From positions 18,858 through 82,857 of the forward strand of contig CABUVO010000019.1 in assembly GCA_902495075.1 (NCBI GenBank): DNA of 64,000 nt. The letters run 5' to 3'. A program made the position numbers and the translations under genes. Source of the DNA: an uncultured Porphyromonadaceae bacterium (GTDB lineage: Bacteria; Bacteroidota; Bacteroidia; Bacteroidales; Muribaculaceae). This document shows, in pieces, positions 26,756-36,478 of the stretch (position 1 is its first letter; every line of letters starts with the position of its first letter). The notes below the pieces were generated by a model that saw nothing but the letters and a program-made list of their open reading frames with translations, had not been told where the DNA came from and made no database searches.

Positions 26756-29700
26756 GTCAGAACTCGACCGTAATATTGCATCAATGTCGCGAAAGCATTT
26801 CCGCGACCACTCCATTCTGGCAAAAGCGGGCATTATCCTCTCATGCACTATTGCAGGGATTGTGCTACTTATAATACTCGCCATAGTTGGAACCACACTA
26901 TGGCTGACTCCTGAGCGTCTCACAAGAATCATAAACACCGAAGCAAGCAAAAACCTTGATGCTGATGTAACGGCATATAATGCGCGTTTTTCAATATGGT
27001 CCACCTTCCCCTATGCCTGTCTTGATTTGGATTCATTGAGGATCATAAGCCGGTCTCTCGACAATATTCCTACCGATAAGCTTGCAGACTTGCCCCAGGA
27101 TGCGTCATTTCTCGCTTCTGCCCATAATATTCACGGTGGCATCAATATTGTGAAGCTCCTGAAGAAATCAATCGATATAAACAATTTAAGTGCTGAAGAT
27201 CTTGACCTGAACTTAGTGATGGTTTCAGATTCAGTATCAAACTTCAATATTCTGAGACAAACAAAAAAGCCTGAGAAAATACCATATTTCACCATCGGGC
27301 AACTGACTCTCTCCAATCCTCGCAATATCAGGATATACAGTCTTCCGGCTAATACAGCGGCTTGTGTGGATCTGTCGCGCATGTCTCTCTCTCGGAGGGA
27401 AGCCTCGCCAGATACATATACACTTGCCATAAAAGGTAATGCCGATGCTGTTGTTAATAAAGTGAATGTTCTGAAAGATTTCCCTTTCGATCTTTCGGGG
27501 CAGACAGATATTGCATTCAATCCTTTCCGAATCTCTCTTACAGATTTTAAGACGAATCTCGGGGATACAGAGGGGAAAATGGATTTGGAAATCCAAACCG
27601 GGAAAGCTCTCAGACTAAACAGACTTTCATATAAACTTAATGATTTCAAACCATTTGGATTGCTCAAATATATAAAAGGGTTGGAATACTCACTGCCAGA
27701 TTCCATACGTGCCGACCTTCTTATGAATGCAGCGGCAAAACTGACATCACCCTATGACTTATCTTCATCCCGTCTACCCTCCATGATCATTGATTTCAAT
27801 GTTCCCCAAGGGGATATTGAATACACTTCAGAACGGAGCAAAACCTATATGCTCAGGCATTCTGACATAAAGGGAGAGGTTGCGATAGATGGTACGCATC
27901 CTAACTCATCTTACGCTAAAATTCTGCCATTCTATATTAACGGGGAGGGCACGAACGTGCAGATGAGGGCAAATATATCCAATATCCTTGCTGACCCTGG
28001 AATACGGGTCGCCATGCAGGGTTCAACCGATGCCGGATTAACGGGGAAAATCATCTCTCCTTTAAAGCCGTATGCCCTTGCAGGAACAATGAATACAGAC
28101 ATTGTTCTTGATTTCAGACTGTCGGATATTAAACGCAGCACACTTGAAAATATAATCCTCAATGGCGACATATCTTTCCATAATTACAAGATGAGATTCC
28201 CGAATCTGGAAGTAGCAGCCTCCGGCAATGAATTAAACATGAATTTCGGAGGAAAAGCATCGGATATTTCCGACAAAACCATTGCCAACGGAATCTTCGA
28301 TATGAAGGCGAATGCCAATAAAATTAATGTTATGGCAAAAGGCTATGACATGAATATATCCGGGTTCGATTTCTCAAGCCAGATGAAAGAAGGCCATCCT
28401 GCACGTCTATCGGATATATCCGCACTAATGCCATTCGACCTTGACATAAAAGCCACTGCTATTGATATCGCCAACAAACGTGATACCGTAAGGATATCAA
28501 TGAAAAACATGCTGGTTGACGGGCAGGCTGTGACACGACCCGGGAAAGCTGTGTTAAATCGATTTACGGCAAACATAACAGGAGAATCGATAAATGCCGT
28601 CAACGGCAAAACGATAATGACAATGAATGAGTTGTCTTCCCGATTATCTGCATCTGAAATGCAGAAAAGCATTGTATCTCGCAAGTATGAGAAACCGGAG
28701 AAATGGACAGCCGACAGCAACAGTATGAATTTTATTGACCACTCTGCAGAATATCTCTCGGTAAACCTTCCCCAAAAAGCCATAAACATGATCGGGAAAT
28801 GGAAGTCATACATGTCGCTGAAAGTAAAAAGCGGCACGCTTCTCACCCCCGCGCTACCTTTGCGCAACGGTTTCGGAAACCTCGACATCGAGGCATCTTT
28901 CGACTCTGTGAAGCTAAATAGCCTCCATTTCAACTCGCAGGACACAAGACTCAAGGCAAACGGAAAGGTTTCCAACCTGCGGCAATTCCTCACCTCCCGC
29001 TCTGTGGCGCCACTGCGCGTAGCGCTTGATGTGGCTATAGACACGGTGCGTATAAATCAGCTTTGCGGTGCATACAACCACGGTCTTAAACTCACACATG
29101 GACCCAATGCCTCTGTTCTAACTGTCATTCCCGACACACTCACATCTTCCGACACAGTGTCGCTGCTTGTGCCCAGAAATATCATTGCCGACATAAAGGC
29201 GTCCGCAATGATGACAGAGTATACCAATCTGTTCTTACACGATCTGTCAACCGGCATATCCTTGCGTGATGGCAAATTCAAGATCGAGGATCTCGGGATA
29301 GATTCAAGTTTCGGAGCGTTGAAATTGAACTTTGAATACGACACATCCGATATCCAGCATATGGGTATGAATCTTCAGGGAAGTATTGCAGAGGTTGACT
29401 TAGTGAATTTTTTCAGCAAATTCCACACATTGCTGCTGATGATGCCGCAAATGAGAAACCTTAAAGGAAATCTCTCCGCCATGGCAGAGGCAAAATTACT
29501 ACTTTTCCCCAACATGTATTTAAATATGCCCTCAATATGGGCAGATCTCTATGTACACGGCGACAATCTTCTGTTGCATCAGGATTCCTTCATTCGTCGC
29601 ATCACGAGGATGATGCTTATACCCAATTCCGAAGACATCCGACTTTCCGACATGAACATACACGCATCGGTTCACGACAATCTGATGGAGCTATATCCCT

Positions 29701-30017
29701 TCGAAATCAGCTTCGACCGTTATCGGCTGCAATTCGGAGGACTCAACAATTTCAACGGCGACATGTACTACCACCTCGGAATTGATAAATCTCCTGTGCC
29801 TTTCCCATTCGGAATAAACATTATCGGGAATTTCAAAGATCCGGAAATACGCTTCGGCGGTGCCTCCTTCAAGGTCAAAAAAGGTGAAGATATAACGGCA
29901 TCCGTTATGGAGGAAAAACGTGTGAATCTGATGCTTGAACTGAAATGCCTTGTGCGCGAATTCATAGAAAAAGCAGCGGAAGCGGATACGACACCGGCTT
30001 CTTTCTACGTATATTGA
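26754..30017 (+). CDS. AsmA-family protein, very large
   Basis: 1087 residues: a short cytoplasmic start, one membrane anchor (ILSCTIAGIVLLIILAIVGTTLWL, about 30-53) and a long beta-rich periplasmic part with typical AsmA features (LTRIINTEASKNLDADVTAYNARFSIWSTFPYACLDLDSL near the start, repeated strand-turn units throughout). AsmA-like proteins form grooved beta bridges thought to carry lipids between the membranes or affect outer-membrane assembly. A second possible start, ATG at 26784, would escape the hairpin that covers the first. It shares strand with topA, 46 nt upstream. A large open frame on the opposite strand is judged to be a shadow. Confidence 0.85.
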   Translation: MSELDRNIASMSRKHFRDHSILAKAGIILSCTIAGIVLLIILAIVGTTLWLTPERLTRIINTEASKNLDADVTAYNARFSIWSTFPYACLDLDSLRIISRSLDNIPTDKLADLPQDASFLASAHNIHGGINIVKLLKKSIDINNLSAEDLDLNLVMVSDSVSNFNILRQTKKPEKIPYFTIGQLTLSNPRNIRIYSLPANTAACVDLSRMSLSRREASPDTYTLAIKGNADAVVNKVNVLKDFPFDLSGQTDIAFNPFRISLTDFKTNLGDTEGKMDLEIQTGKALRLNRLSYKLNDFKPFGLLKYIKGLEYSLPDSIRADLLMNAAAKLTSPYDLSSSRLPSMIIDFNVPQGDIEYTSERSKTYMLRHSDIKGEVAIDGTHPNSSYAKILPFYINGEGTNVQMRANISNILADPGIRVAMQGSTDAGLTGKIISPLKPYALAGTMNTDIVLDFRLSDIKRSTLENIILNGDISFHNYKMRFPNLEVAASGNELNMNFGGKASDISDKTIANGIFDMKANANKINVMAKGYDMNISGFDFSSQMKEGHPARLSDISALMPFDLDIKATAIDIANKRDTVRISMKNMLVDGQAVTRPGKAVLNRFTANITGESINAVNGKTIMTMNELSSRLSASEMQKSIVSRKYEKPEKWTADSNSMNFIDHSAEYLSVNLPQKAINMIGKWKSYMSLKVKSGTLLTPALPLRNGFGNLDIEASFDSVKLNSLHFNSQDTRLKANGKVSNLRQFLTSRSVAPLRVALDVAIDTVRINQLCGAYNHGLKLTHGPNASVLTVIPDTLTSSDTVSLLVPRNIIADIKASAMMTEYTNLFLHDLSTGISLRDGKFKIEDLGIDSSFGALKLNFEYDTSDIQHMGMNLQGSIAEVDLVNFFSKFHTLLLMMPQMRNLKGNLSAMAEAKLLLFPNMYLNMPSIWADLYVHGDNLLLHQDSFIRRITRMMLIPNSEDIRLSDMNIHASVHDNLMELYPFEISFDRYRLQFGGLNNFNGDMYYHLGIDKSPVPFPFGINIIGNFKDPEIRFGGASFKVKKGEDITASVMEEKRVNLMLELKCLVREFIEKAAEADTTPASFYVY

Positions 30018-30115
30018 AAAACGAGACATTCACCCTACCATAGACAGCTACGACACTTCCAAAAAAATTTATCTACAATTTGTAATTTTCACTTCAAAAA
30101 TTTACAAAAAATAAC

Positions 30116-30123
30116 TAACTTTA
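30116..30123 (+). promoter_or_regulatory. Possible -7 element for the dcw cluster
   Basis: TAACTTTA followed by CATCTCAT lies 34 nt before rsmH. The same sequence with G for the last A (TAACTTTGCATCTCAT) forms the yidC promoter. No -33 box is visible at the right distance, so the call is weak. Confidence 0.35.
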
Positions 30124-30156
30124 CATCTCATTTAAACAATAGCGACTTTTATCGAG

Positions 30157-31077
30157 ATGACCACTGAGATTTATCATATTCCCGCCCTACTTGAAGATTC
30201 GATCAAAGGATTGGATATCAAGCCAGACGGAGTCTACGCCGACGTTACATTCGGCGGAGGAGGACACTCGCGTGCCATTCTCGGAAAGCTCGGCAGAAAT
30301 GGTCATCTTTACGGATTCGACCGTGATCCGGATGCCCTGAAAAATGCTCCGGAAGATACGCGATTTACATTTGTACATTCCAATTTCAGATATATCACAA
30401 ACTTCATGCGCTATTACGGTGTGGAAAGGCTCGATGGCATTCTTGCTGATCTCGGCGTTTCTTTCCATCATTTCGATGACGCAGAAAGAGGGTTCTCTTT
30501 CCGATCCGACGCGCCCCTTGACATGCGCATGAACAGGAATGCCCACACAACCGCCGCCATGATTGCAGAATCCTATAGCAGCGAACAGCTTGAATCACTT
30601 TTCCGAATGTTCACAGACCTGAAACGTCCAAGAGCCGTGGCGGAAGCCATTGTAAAGGCGAGATCCGCAAATCCCGTAAATACAACTTTCCGTCTCGCTG
30701 ATGCCGTCCGACCTGCCATAAATCCAAAGACTGAGAAAAAAGATCTTGCTCAGGTATTTCAAGCTTTTCGTATCGAGGTCAATGGAGAAATGGACGCATT
30801 GAAGCGTTTCCTCAACGCCACGCCAAAGGTGTTGCGTCAAGGTGGTAGACTTGCTGTGATAACATACCATTCAATTGAAGACCGAATCGTAAAGAATTTC
30901 ATGAAGACCGGGAATATCGATGGGAAAGAAGAAAAAGACTTTTTCGGGAGAACTTCCTCTCCCTGGAAACTGATCACCCGTTCTCCAATTGTTCCGTCAG
31001 AAGAGGAGATAGAACGAAATCCCCGTTCTCGTTCAGCTAAACTCCGCATAGCCGAATTAATCACTGAAAAAGATTAA
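30157..31077 (+). CDS. rsmH: 16S rRNA (cytosine-1402-N4)-methyltransferase
   Basis: Methylates C1402 in the decoding centre of 16S rRNA; conventionally the first gene of dcw clusters. The 306-residue product begins YHIPALLEDSIKGLDIKPDG, followed by the SAM-binding DVTFGGGGHSRAIL (about 29-42) and the LDGILADLGVSFHHFDDAERGFSF block. The C-terminal VITYHSIEDRIVKNFM and the RNPRSRSAKLRIAE tail are conserved. It is the first gene of a twelve-gene plus-strand run to ftsZ. Confidence 0.96.
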   Translation: MTTEIYHIPALLEDSIKGLDIKPDGVYADVTFGGGGHSRAILGKLGRNGHLYGFDRDPDALKNAPEDTRFTFVHSNFRYITNFMRYYGVERLDGILADLGVSFHHFDDAERGFSFRSDAPLDMRMNRNAHTTAAMIAESYSSEQLESLFRMFTDLKRPRAVAEAIVKARSANPVNTTFRLADAVRPAINPKTEKKDLAQVFQAFRIEVNGEMDALKRFLNATPKVLRQGGRLAVITYHSIEDRIVKNFMKTGNIDGKEEKDFFGRTSSPWKLITRSPIVPSEEEIERNPRSRSAKLRIAELITEKD

Positions 31078-31110
31078 GAACTGAAACTTAAGATTGAAAC
31101 TAAAACCACA

Positions 31111-31470
31111 ATGGCAACCAAACAAATGAACAAGAAATCCGGAACAGGATGGGTTAGTGAGCTTCGTTACGGACGCTCACTGTCGATTGAGTTCTTCAAG
31201 GCAAACGCCTGGATTATGCTGCTCTTTGTCGTTGCCATCATCGCTCTCATAGGACTCCGCTACAAGACAAAGACAAAAATGGGGGAAATAAAGCAACTAA
31301 CCGTTGAACTCCAACGGGCTGAAAGCCATAAACTCCACGAAAAATCACTTTACATGTCTCTGATCCGGGAATCGGAAATGGTAAAAATGGTCAGAGAAAA
31401 AAATCTCAATCTCGAATTTCAAGAACAACCCCCTTACGAACTGACAGACGATGGCACCAAAGAACAATAG
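31111..31470 (+). CDS. ftsL: FtsL-like cell-division protein
   Basis: 119 residues: a cytoplasmic stretch of about 33 residues, one membrane segment (AWIMLLFVVAIIALIGL, about 33-49), then a heptad-rich coiled coil (KMGEIKQLTVELQRAESHKL). Position between rsmH and ftsI and this topology match the FtsL-like proteins of Bacteroidetes, which link the divisome to the septal synthase; sequence identity alone would not prove it. Its last 20 nt overlap the ftsI start. Confidence 0.8.
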   Translation: MATKQMNKKSGTGWVSELRYGRSLSIEFFKANAWIMLLFVVAIIALIGLRYKTKTKMGEIKQLTVELQRAESHKLHEKSLYMSLIRESEMVKMVREKNLNLEFQEQPPYELTDDGTKEQ

Positions 31471-33592
31471 ACTTAAACAAAATAATAAAAAACATATCCT
31501 CTTCCGCTATGGGTTGATATGTCTCTTTTTCATCATCTTTGGCGTAGCGGTTATGATCAAGCTGTTCGATACCACTATAATTGAGGCAAAAGACTGGAAC
31601 GAACGCGCCCGCAGAGAGCTGTCGCGCATGGACACAATTCGCCCCGAGCGTGGCAACATTCTTGCCGACAACGGCAATATCCTTGCTTGCAATCTTAAGG
31701 TTTATGATATCAAAATCGACTTGCGCCACAATAAGATTAAAGACCTTCGCGCCATACCTTGGACGTCAATAGACTCTCTGGCGGATTCTCTTGATGTCTA
31801 CTATCCGCGCATAAAAGACCTGCACGTGCATCCCGACACATTTGCCAAATATTCATGGCGCACACGTCTATACCGCGAGCTGGAAAAAGATCCCGACAAA
31901 CGTCCGCGCGCTCTGCGACTCGCAAGAAACAAGACTCTCGAGGATTTCCAGAAAATCAAAAGCTTCCCCTTCATGAAAGACTTCAAAGGGAAAGGGTTCC
32001 GCAATCCTGTCTATAAGGAAGAACGCAACATTCGCATGTATCCATACGGACGCATGGCTTACCGAAGCATCGGAAGAGTCAACGAAAATTCCAAGACCCG
32101 TCAGATTCATGGGTACTCCGGTCTTGAAAAAGACCTTGACAGTCTTCTCTACGGGAAGCCGGGACTTGCAAAAAAAGTGGCTCTCACTCACGGAATCACC
32201 AATTGGGTTTCCGTGCCGGCTCAACGTGGTTATGACATACGAACCACCATCGACATTGATCTTCAGGACCTTCTGGAGGAGGAGCTCCACAATATCTGCG
32301 CCGAATCAAAAGCAGAATGGGGCACCGCAATCCTGATGGAGGTCAAGACCGGTGAAATCAAAGCTATCTCCAATATAGAGCTTCTTGATGACGGCACTTA
32401 CGGAGAGGCGCTTAACCGCGCCGTGCTACCTTTTGAACCGGGTTCCGTCATGAAACCGATATCGCTGATGATAGCTTTTGAAGACGGTCTTGTAAAATCC
32501 GTAAACGACATGGTAAGTTGCGCTCCATTCCAGCGCACGAGCGACCCTCATGGATCCGGCATGAAGTCGATGAAGCAGGTTATCGAACAGTCTTCCAATC
32601 CGGGTATAGCACGCGTTATATTCCGTGGATATGAGAAAGATCCGGCAAAATTCCATGATCGCCTTGAAGAACTGGGATTTTTCGAGCCTATACAATCCGG
32701 AATCGCCGGCGAATGCACACCCCGCATCCGCAAACTCCTTCCGAAAGATTCCAGAGGCAATAATATAACAATGACTGCGCGTCATCTCGACCTTGCCCGT
32801 CAGGCTTACGGCTACAACACAGAGCTTCCCCCTCTTTTCACTCTTGCTGTCTACAATGCCATAGCGAACGGCGGTAAATTCGTGCGGCCACATCTGATGA
32901 AAGGACTTATCAACGAGGATGGTGTGGACTCAATCATTCCCATCCGCTATATCCGCGACCGGATATGCTCGGAAGAAACGGCAAGAAAAGTGAGGGAATG
33001 CATTGCCGAAGTGGTTTGGGGAGAACACGGCACTGCTCGCGCTGTGCGTGATGACCGTGTAAAGGTTGTGGGTAAGACAGGAACAGCGTATCCGGTGGAG
33101 AAAGGTGTCTACAACACAGCCAAACGTCGTTATGCTTTTGCAGGATTTTTCCCTTATGAGAATCCTCAATACAGCTGCATTGCGCTTGTGCTCGGACCGA
33201 GTGGAACTTCAGCCAACCGCACATCCGGTCAGGTGGTCAAAAACATGGCAGTGAAGATGTATTCCCGTGGCAAATTGAATAATTCTTCATATTTTGCATC
33301 TGACAACAAAGGCTCAAAACCGATCATTGTAGGTTCGGAGAAATGTAACAATCAGATGCTCGCATCATCCATCGGTGCGAAAGGCATGAAACATTATAAA
33401 ACCGCAAAAGACCATACCCACGGCGTCGTGCCCAATGTCAAAGGTTACGATGCACCTTCTGCGGTGAAACTTCTTGAGGAAAGAGGCATAAACGTGAAAC
33501 TCTCAGGCTCCGGATATGTAGTGGCGCAGTCGATTCCTGCCGGCACACGAACAAAGCCAGACCAGACAATCACACTCCATCTCAGGATATAA
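31451..33592 (+). CDS. ftsI: Septal peptidoglycan transpeptidase (PBP3-like) with PASTA domain
   Basis: Cross-links peptidoglycan at the septum. 713 residues: one membrane anchor (GLICLFFIIFGVAVMI, 21-36), a dimerisation/pedestal domain, and the transpeptidase domain with S332-V-M-K335, S381-S-N383 and K542-T-G-T545. A C-terminal PASTA domain (about 655-713; VVPNVKGYDAPSAVKLLEERG) is present; it is less usual in Gram-negative FtsI but common in Bacteroidetes. The ATG at 31451 overlaps ftsL by 20 nt. Confidence 0.93.
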   Translation: MAPKNNRLKQNNKKHILFRYGLICLFFIIFGVAVMIKLFDTTIIEAKDWNERARRELSRMDTIRPERGNILADNGNILACNLKVYDIKIDLRHNKIKDLRAIPWTSIDSLADSLDVYYPRIKDLHVHPDTFAKYSWRTRLYRELEKDPDKRPRALRLARNKTLEDFQKIKSFPFMKDFKGKGFRNPVYKEERNIRMYPYGRMAYRSIGRVNENSKTRQIHGYSGLEKDLDSLLYGKPGLAKKVALTHGITNWVSVPAQRGYDIRTTIDIDLQDLLEEELHNICAESKAEWGTAILMEVKTGEIKAISNIELLDDGTYGEALNRAVLPFEPGSVMKPISLMIAFEDGLVKSVNDMVSCAPFQRTSDPHGSGMKSMKQVIEQSSNPGIARVIFRGYEKDPAKFHDRLEELGFFEPIQSGIAGECTPRIRKLLPKDSRGNNITMTARHLDLARQAYGYNTELPPLFTLAVYNAIANGGKFVRPHLMKGLINEDGVDSIIPIRYIRDRICSEETARKVRECIAEVVWGEHGTARAVRDDRVKVVGKTGTAYPVEKGVYNTAKRRYAFAGFFPYENPQYSCIALVLGPSGTSANRTSGQVVKNMAVKMYSRGKLNNSSYFASDNKGSKPIIVGSEKCNNQMLASSIGAKGMKHYKTAKDHTHGVVPNVKGYDAPSAVKLLEERGINVKLSGSGYVVAQSIPAGTRTKPDQTITLHLRI

Positions 33593-33601
33593 TGTATTAT
33601 A

Positions 33602-33748
33602 AGGCTTTAGGCGTTAGGTTTTAGGCTTTAGGCGTTAGAGCCTAAATCTCAACAAATCTAAAATCTAATGCTTAAAGCCTAAAACCTTATAAAAAACCAG
33701 GTTGACGGTCAAGGTCTAAAGCCTAAAGCCTAAAACCTAAAACCTAAA
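33602..33748. repeat. Inverted heptamer arrays (CTTTAGG type) inside the dcw cluster
   Basis: Tandem CTTTAGG/CGTTAGG words with a 7-bp period (33602-33638) and inverted CCTAAAG/CCTAAAA words (33673-33687 and 33714-33748). The arms can pair into a long hairpin. It is the only large gap within the dcw run and could attenuate transcription between ftsI and murE. Confidence 0.7.
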
Positions 33749-33754
33749 TAAGAC

Positions 33755-35206
33755 ATGTCAGTAAAATTATCTCATCTTCTCGAAGGAATCAACACTCTCG
33801 AAGTAATCGGTGATATCGACAAGAATATCATAGATCTCCAGAGCGATTCAAGAAAAGCTGTCAAAGACGGTATGTTTGTCGCAGTGCGCGGCGTCACTAC
33901 CGATGGCCATAAATATATCCCCGTTGTGGCAAGCACGCATGTGGGTGCCATTGTCTGCGAACAGTTGCCTGCAACCCTTGAGAAGGGCATCACATATGTT
34001 CGCGTCGCCGACTCTGCCGAAGCACTGGGAAGACTTGCCTCCAATTGGTATGGACATCCCTCTTCAAAACTTAAACTTGTAGGCGTAACAGGAACAAACG
34101 GAAAAACCACCACAGCCACCCTTCTTTATGAAATGGCTAAGTTTGAGGGATATAAGGCAGGTCTTATCTCAACAGTATGCAACTATATTCAAAATCGTGC
34201 AGTGCCCACAACCCACACCACTCCCGACCCGCTTACGCTCAACGAGCTGCTTGCCGAGATGGTAGACGCCGGTTGCGACTATGCATTCATGGAAGTTTCC
34301 TCTCATGCTGCTCATCAGCACAGAATTGCCGGTCTTAAATTCTCAGGAGCAATTTTCTCCAACCTGACCCGGGATCATCTTGACTATCACGGCACTGTCG
34401 AGAACTACATGAATGCAAAGAAAATGTTTTTCGACATGCTTCCTGCAGATGCTTTCGCACTTGTAAACGTTGACGATAAGGCTGGGAAATATATGGTGCA
34501 GAACACTCGTGCAAAGGTATATACATATTCTTTGCGGAGCGATGCCGACTTCCGTTGCCGTGTATTGGAAACTCGTCTCGACGGCACACTCCTTTCCTTG
34601 AATGGCAAGGATGTGGAGGTTGCATTCACGGGGCGTTTCAATGCATACAACCTCACAGCCGTTTACGCTGCCTCGATCCTGATCGGCTGGAATCCGGAGG
34701 AAGTACTCGTAAATATGAGCCGACTCGTTCCGGTGTCAGGCCGCTTCCAGACTCTTCAGTCACCTCTGGGTGTCACGGCAATTGTGGACTATGCCCACAC
34801 GCCCGACGCGCTCGTGAACGTGCTCGACACAATCCGAGAGATCATAGGCGCAGGTGGCGAAATCACCACGGTGGTTGGAGCCGGTGGCAACCGCGACCAT
34901 GGCAAACGTCCTATGATGGCTCATGAGGCAGCCATCCGCTCGGATCTGGTCATCCTCACTTCCGACAATCCACGTGATGAGGAGCCGGAGGCTATAATTG
35001 AAGATATGAAAGCCGGGCTCTCCAACGATGAGATGCGCCGTACTCTCTGCATCACCGACCGTCGCGAGGCTATACGCACGGCAATGAGAATAACAAAGCC
35101 TGGGAGCGTAGTGCTTATAGCCGGAAAGGGACACGAAACTTATCAGGAAATCAAGGGCGTCCGTAATCATTTCGACGACCGCGAAGAAGTTAAAGCTACA
35201 TTCTAA
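33755..35206 (+). CDS. murE: UDP-MurNAc-L-Ala-D-Glu:meso-DAP ligase
   Basis: Adds meso-diaminopimelate to the peptidoglycan precursor. 483 residues with the Mur-ligase ATP loop GTNGKTTT (113-120), the carbamylated-lysine region, and the C-terminal DNPR motif (404-407) that selects meso-DAP rather than lysine. It lies directly downstream of the heptamer-repeat hairpin, and mraY begins 2 nt after its stop. Confidence 0.95.
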   Translation: MSVKLSHLLEGINTLEVIGDIDKNIIDLQSDSRKAVKDGMFVAVRGVTTDGHKYIPVVASTHVGAIVCEQLPATLEKGITYVRVADSAEALGRLASNWYGHPSSKLKLVGVTGTNGKTTTATLLYEMAKFEGYKAGLISTVCNYIQNRAVPTTHTTPDPLTLNELLAEMVDAGCDYAFMEVSSHAAHQHRIAGLKFSGAIFSNLTRDHLDYHGTVENYMNAKKMFFDMLPADAFALVNVDDKAGKYMVQNTRAKVYTYSLRSDADFRCRVLETRLDGTLLSLNGKDVEVAFTGRFNAYNLTAVYAASILIGWNPEEVLVNMSRLVPVSGRFQTLQSPLGVTAIVDYAHTPDALVNVLDTIREIIGAGGEITTVVGAGGNRDHGKRPMMAHEAAIRSDLVILTSDNPRDEEPEAIIEDMKAGLSNDEMRRTLCITDRREAIRTAMRITKPGSVVLIAGKGHETYQEIKGVRNHFDDREEVKATF

Positions 35207-35208
35207 TC

Positions 35209-36477
35209 ATGATATACGCATTGCTCGAACTCCTCGACGGATGGAACTTCCCGGGACACAATCTAATGGGATACATCTCCTTTCGTGCCGGAATATCTTT
35301 TGCTCTTGCACTTGTCATCGCTCTTGCGTTCGGACACAAAATCATCGAACGCCTACAGCGCATGCAGGTGGGAGAAGTGGTAAGGAACCTCGGTCTCGAG
35401 GGGCAGATGAAAAAGACGGGAACCCCGACCATGGGTGGAGTCATAATCATAATGTCAATCTTGATTCCATGTCTGCTGCTCGGCAACCTCACCAACATCT
35501 ATATGATATTGATGCTGGTTGCCACAGTCTGGATGGGATGCATCGGTTTCCTCGACGATTACCGTAAACTCAAATATCACAATAAGGATGGACTGAAAGG
35601 GAAGTATAAAGTCACCGGTCAGGTCGGACTCGGTCTTATCGTGGGAATCACGATGTGGCTATCTCCCGATATTGTCATGAGTGAGAACTTTGAAGTTCAG
35701 AGAGCGGACACAACAGAGACAGAAATTGTGGTCTCTACCGACCAGATAAAATCTCCTCAAACCACCATACCATTCGTAAAAAACAATAACTTCAACTACG
35801 AATGGCTCACTTCGTGGGTACCGGATAAGGAGGCTGCCCAGACTCTTGGATGGCTCACATTCGTACTGGTCGTGGTCATAGTTGTGGCGGCAGTCAGCAA
35901 TGGCGCCAATCTCACTGATGGTCTTGATGGATTGTGCGCGGGAACATCGGCGATCATCGGAGTCGCGTTGCTGATAATGGGATATCTCGGAGGCAATGTA
36001 ATATATTCGAGTTATCTCAATATCATGTACATACCCGGCTCGGAAGAGCTGGTGGTATATGCCGCGGCATTCATCGGAGCTCTTGTGGGCTTTCTGTGGT
36101 ACAATGCTTTTCCGGCACAGGTTTTCATGGGCGACACGGGAAGTCTCACACTCGGAGGTATTCTCGCCGTGTTCGCTATACTGATCCGCAAGGAACTTCT
36201 TATTCCGCTTCTTTGTCTCACCTTCTTCCTTGAGGATGTTTCGGTGATGATGCAGGTGGGATATTTCAAATATACAAAAAGGAAATATGGCGAGGGACGG
36301 CGCATATTCAAGATGACACCCCTCCACCATCATTTCCAGAAACCTCTGGAGCCGGGCAGCAATGTTCTCTGGAAGCATCCGGTGAATCCTATACCCGAAT
36401 CCAAAATAGTAGTGAGATTCTGGATCGTTGGAATCCTGCTCGCTGCGCTTACATTTGTAACATTAAAAATCCGATAA
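35209..36477 (+). CDS. mraY: Phospho-MurNAc-pentapeptide transferase
   Basis: Makes lipid I by attaching UDP-MurNAc-pentapeptide to undecaprenyl phosphate at the inner membrane. 422 residues, longer than the usual 360, with about ten membrane segments. Signature motifs are KKTGTPTMGGVIII, FLDDYRK, NLTDGLDGLCAG and MTPLHHHFQ. The extra length lies in a loop at about 155-205 (ADTTETEIVVSTDQIKSPQTT and flanks), a feature of Bacteroidetes MraY. It lies within the tight dcw run; murD starts 1 nt after its stop. Confidence 0.95.
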   Translation: MIYALLELLDGWNFPGHNLMGYISFRAGISFALALVIALAFGHKIIERLQRMQVGEVVRNLGLEGQMKKTGTPTMGGVIIIMSILIPCLLLGNLTNIYMILMLVATVWMGCIGFLDDYRKLKYHNKDGLKGKYKVTGQVGLGLIVGITMWLSPDIVMSENFEVQRADTTETEIVVSTDQIKSPQTTIPFVKNNNFNYEWLTSWVPDKEAAQTLGWLTFVLVVVIVVAAVSNGANLTDGLDGLCAGTSAIIGVALLIMGYLGGNVIYSSYLNIMYIPGSEELVVYAAAFIGALVGFLWYNAFPAQVFMGDTGSLTLGGILAVFAILIRKELLIPLLCLTFFLEDVSVMMQVGYFKYTKRKYGEGRRIFKMTPLHHHFQKPLEPGSNVLWKHPVNPIPESKIVVRFWIVGILLAALTFVTLKIR

Positions 36478-36478
36478 A

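Noticed and set aside
28343..29044. Long minus-strand open frames within the AsmA-family gene
   Set aside because: The plus-strand protein is continuous for 1087 residues with a membrane anchor; the antisense frames lack any recognisable domain.
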